Below, piece after piece: positions 13,856 through 13,864 of a stretch of DNA of 13,864 nucleotides. The translations under genes and the position numbers were made by a program. Positions within the stretch are counted from its first letter, which is position 1, and each line of letters starts with the position of its first letter. Source of the stretch: Candidatus Latescibacteria bacterium 4484_181 (GTDB lineage: Bacteria; Latescibacterota; MVCY01). Location of the stretch: contig MVCY01000011.1 in NCBI GenBank assembly GCA_002049985.1, forward strand, positions 1 through 13,864, written 5' to 3'. The notes under the pieces are model-generated. The model did no database searches. It was not told the DNA's origin and saw only the letters and a list, made by a program, of their open reading frames with translations.

Positions 13856-13864
13856 AACCTCCCC

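Larger units (their letters stand above)
13465..13864. other. Gene-free right end with repeats and palindromes
   Basis: No reading frame worth calling is present. A perfect 12-bp palindrome CGTCTGCAGACG lies at 13528-13539. The octamer AATTGGTG is directly repeated at 13581-13588 and 13665-13672. Two stronger inverted repeats follow and are listed separately. No good promoter for the kinase-like gene was seen just upstream of its start. Confidence 0.6.

Noticed and set aside
13681..13864. tRNA or riboswitch in the right-end structured region
   Set aside because: No cloverleaf with a T-arm consensus and no known riboswitch core could be seen; only the inverted repeats are supported.
1..13864. 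CRISPR array or defence-system genes
   Set aside because: No regularly spaced repeats were seen, and no nuclease, reverse transcriptase or toxin-antitoxin motifs appear in the supported proteins.

Overview
The window (about 13.9 kb, moderate G+C) looks like an accessory polysaccharide region of a Gram-negative-type bacterium. The clues are a lipoprotein with a lipobox, secreted discoidin-type proteins (one ending in an FlgD/CHU_C-like C-terminal domain common in the FCB group and related candidate phyla), a WaaP/Kdo-kinase-like enzyme acting on envelope glycans, and a PcRGLX/YetA-like gene. A Latescibacterota-, Poribacteria- or KSB1-like organism would fit. This is inference from protein style, not a taxonomic assignment. 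No rRNA, tRNA, CRISPR array or intact transposase was seen.

Left block (1-5305, all minus strand): a GntR/LacI-hybrid sugar-responsive regulator, then a small lipoprotein, a 706-residue discoidin protein and a second discoidin protein that runs off the left edge. Gaps are 39, 49 and 57 bp, so this reads as one operon whose first gene is its own likely regulator. A good promoter and a 12-bp palindrome lie upstream of the regulator.

Middle block (5306-9590): a 0.4-kb intergenic region carrying a strong ribosome-binding site and a 30-codon plus-strand ORF; a decayed glycoside-hydrolase-like gene (5699-6692) broken by stops, frame changes and probably an internal deletion; an intact PcRGLX/YetA-like gene (rhamnogalacturonan exo-lyase family, PL26-related); and a frameshifted protein remnant (9190-9571). 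Together these suggest a pectin or rhamnogalacturonan-type catabolic locus that is partly eroding.

Right block (9592-13464): two overlapping family-4-like glycosyltransferases (minus strand, visibly more AT-rich than the lyase gene), a divergent SAM methyltransferase (plus strand), and a convergent lipopolysaccharide-kinase-like gene overlapping the methyltransferase by 39 bp at the 3' ends. This set fits synthesis or decoration of a surface glycan. The final 400 bp hold no gene but contain several inverted repeats, including a 107-bp element bounded by 11-bp inverted repeats and a near-perfect 12-bp-stem hairpin.

I did not find a defence system or another clearly new machine. The most original items are the regulator-lipoprotein-discoidin operon, the two broken genes, and the palindromic element at the right end.
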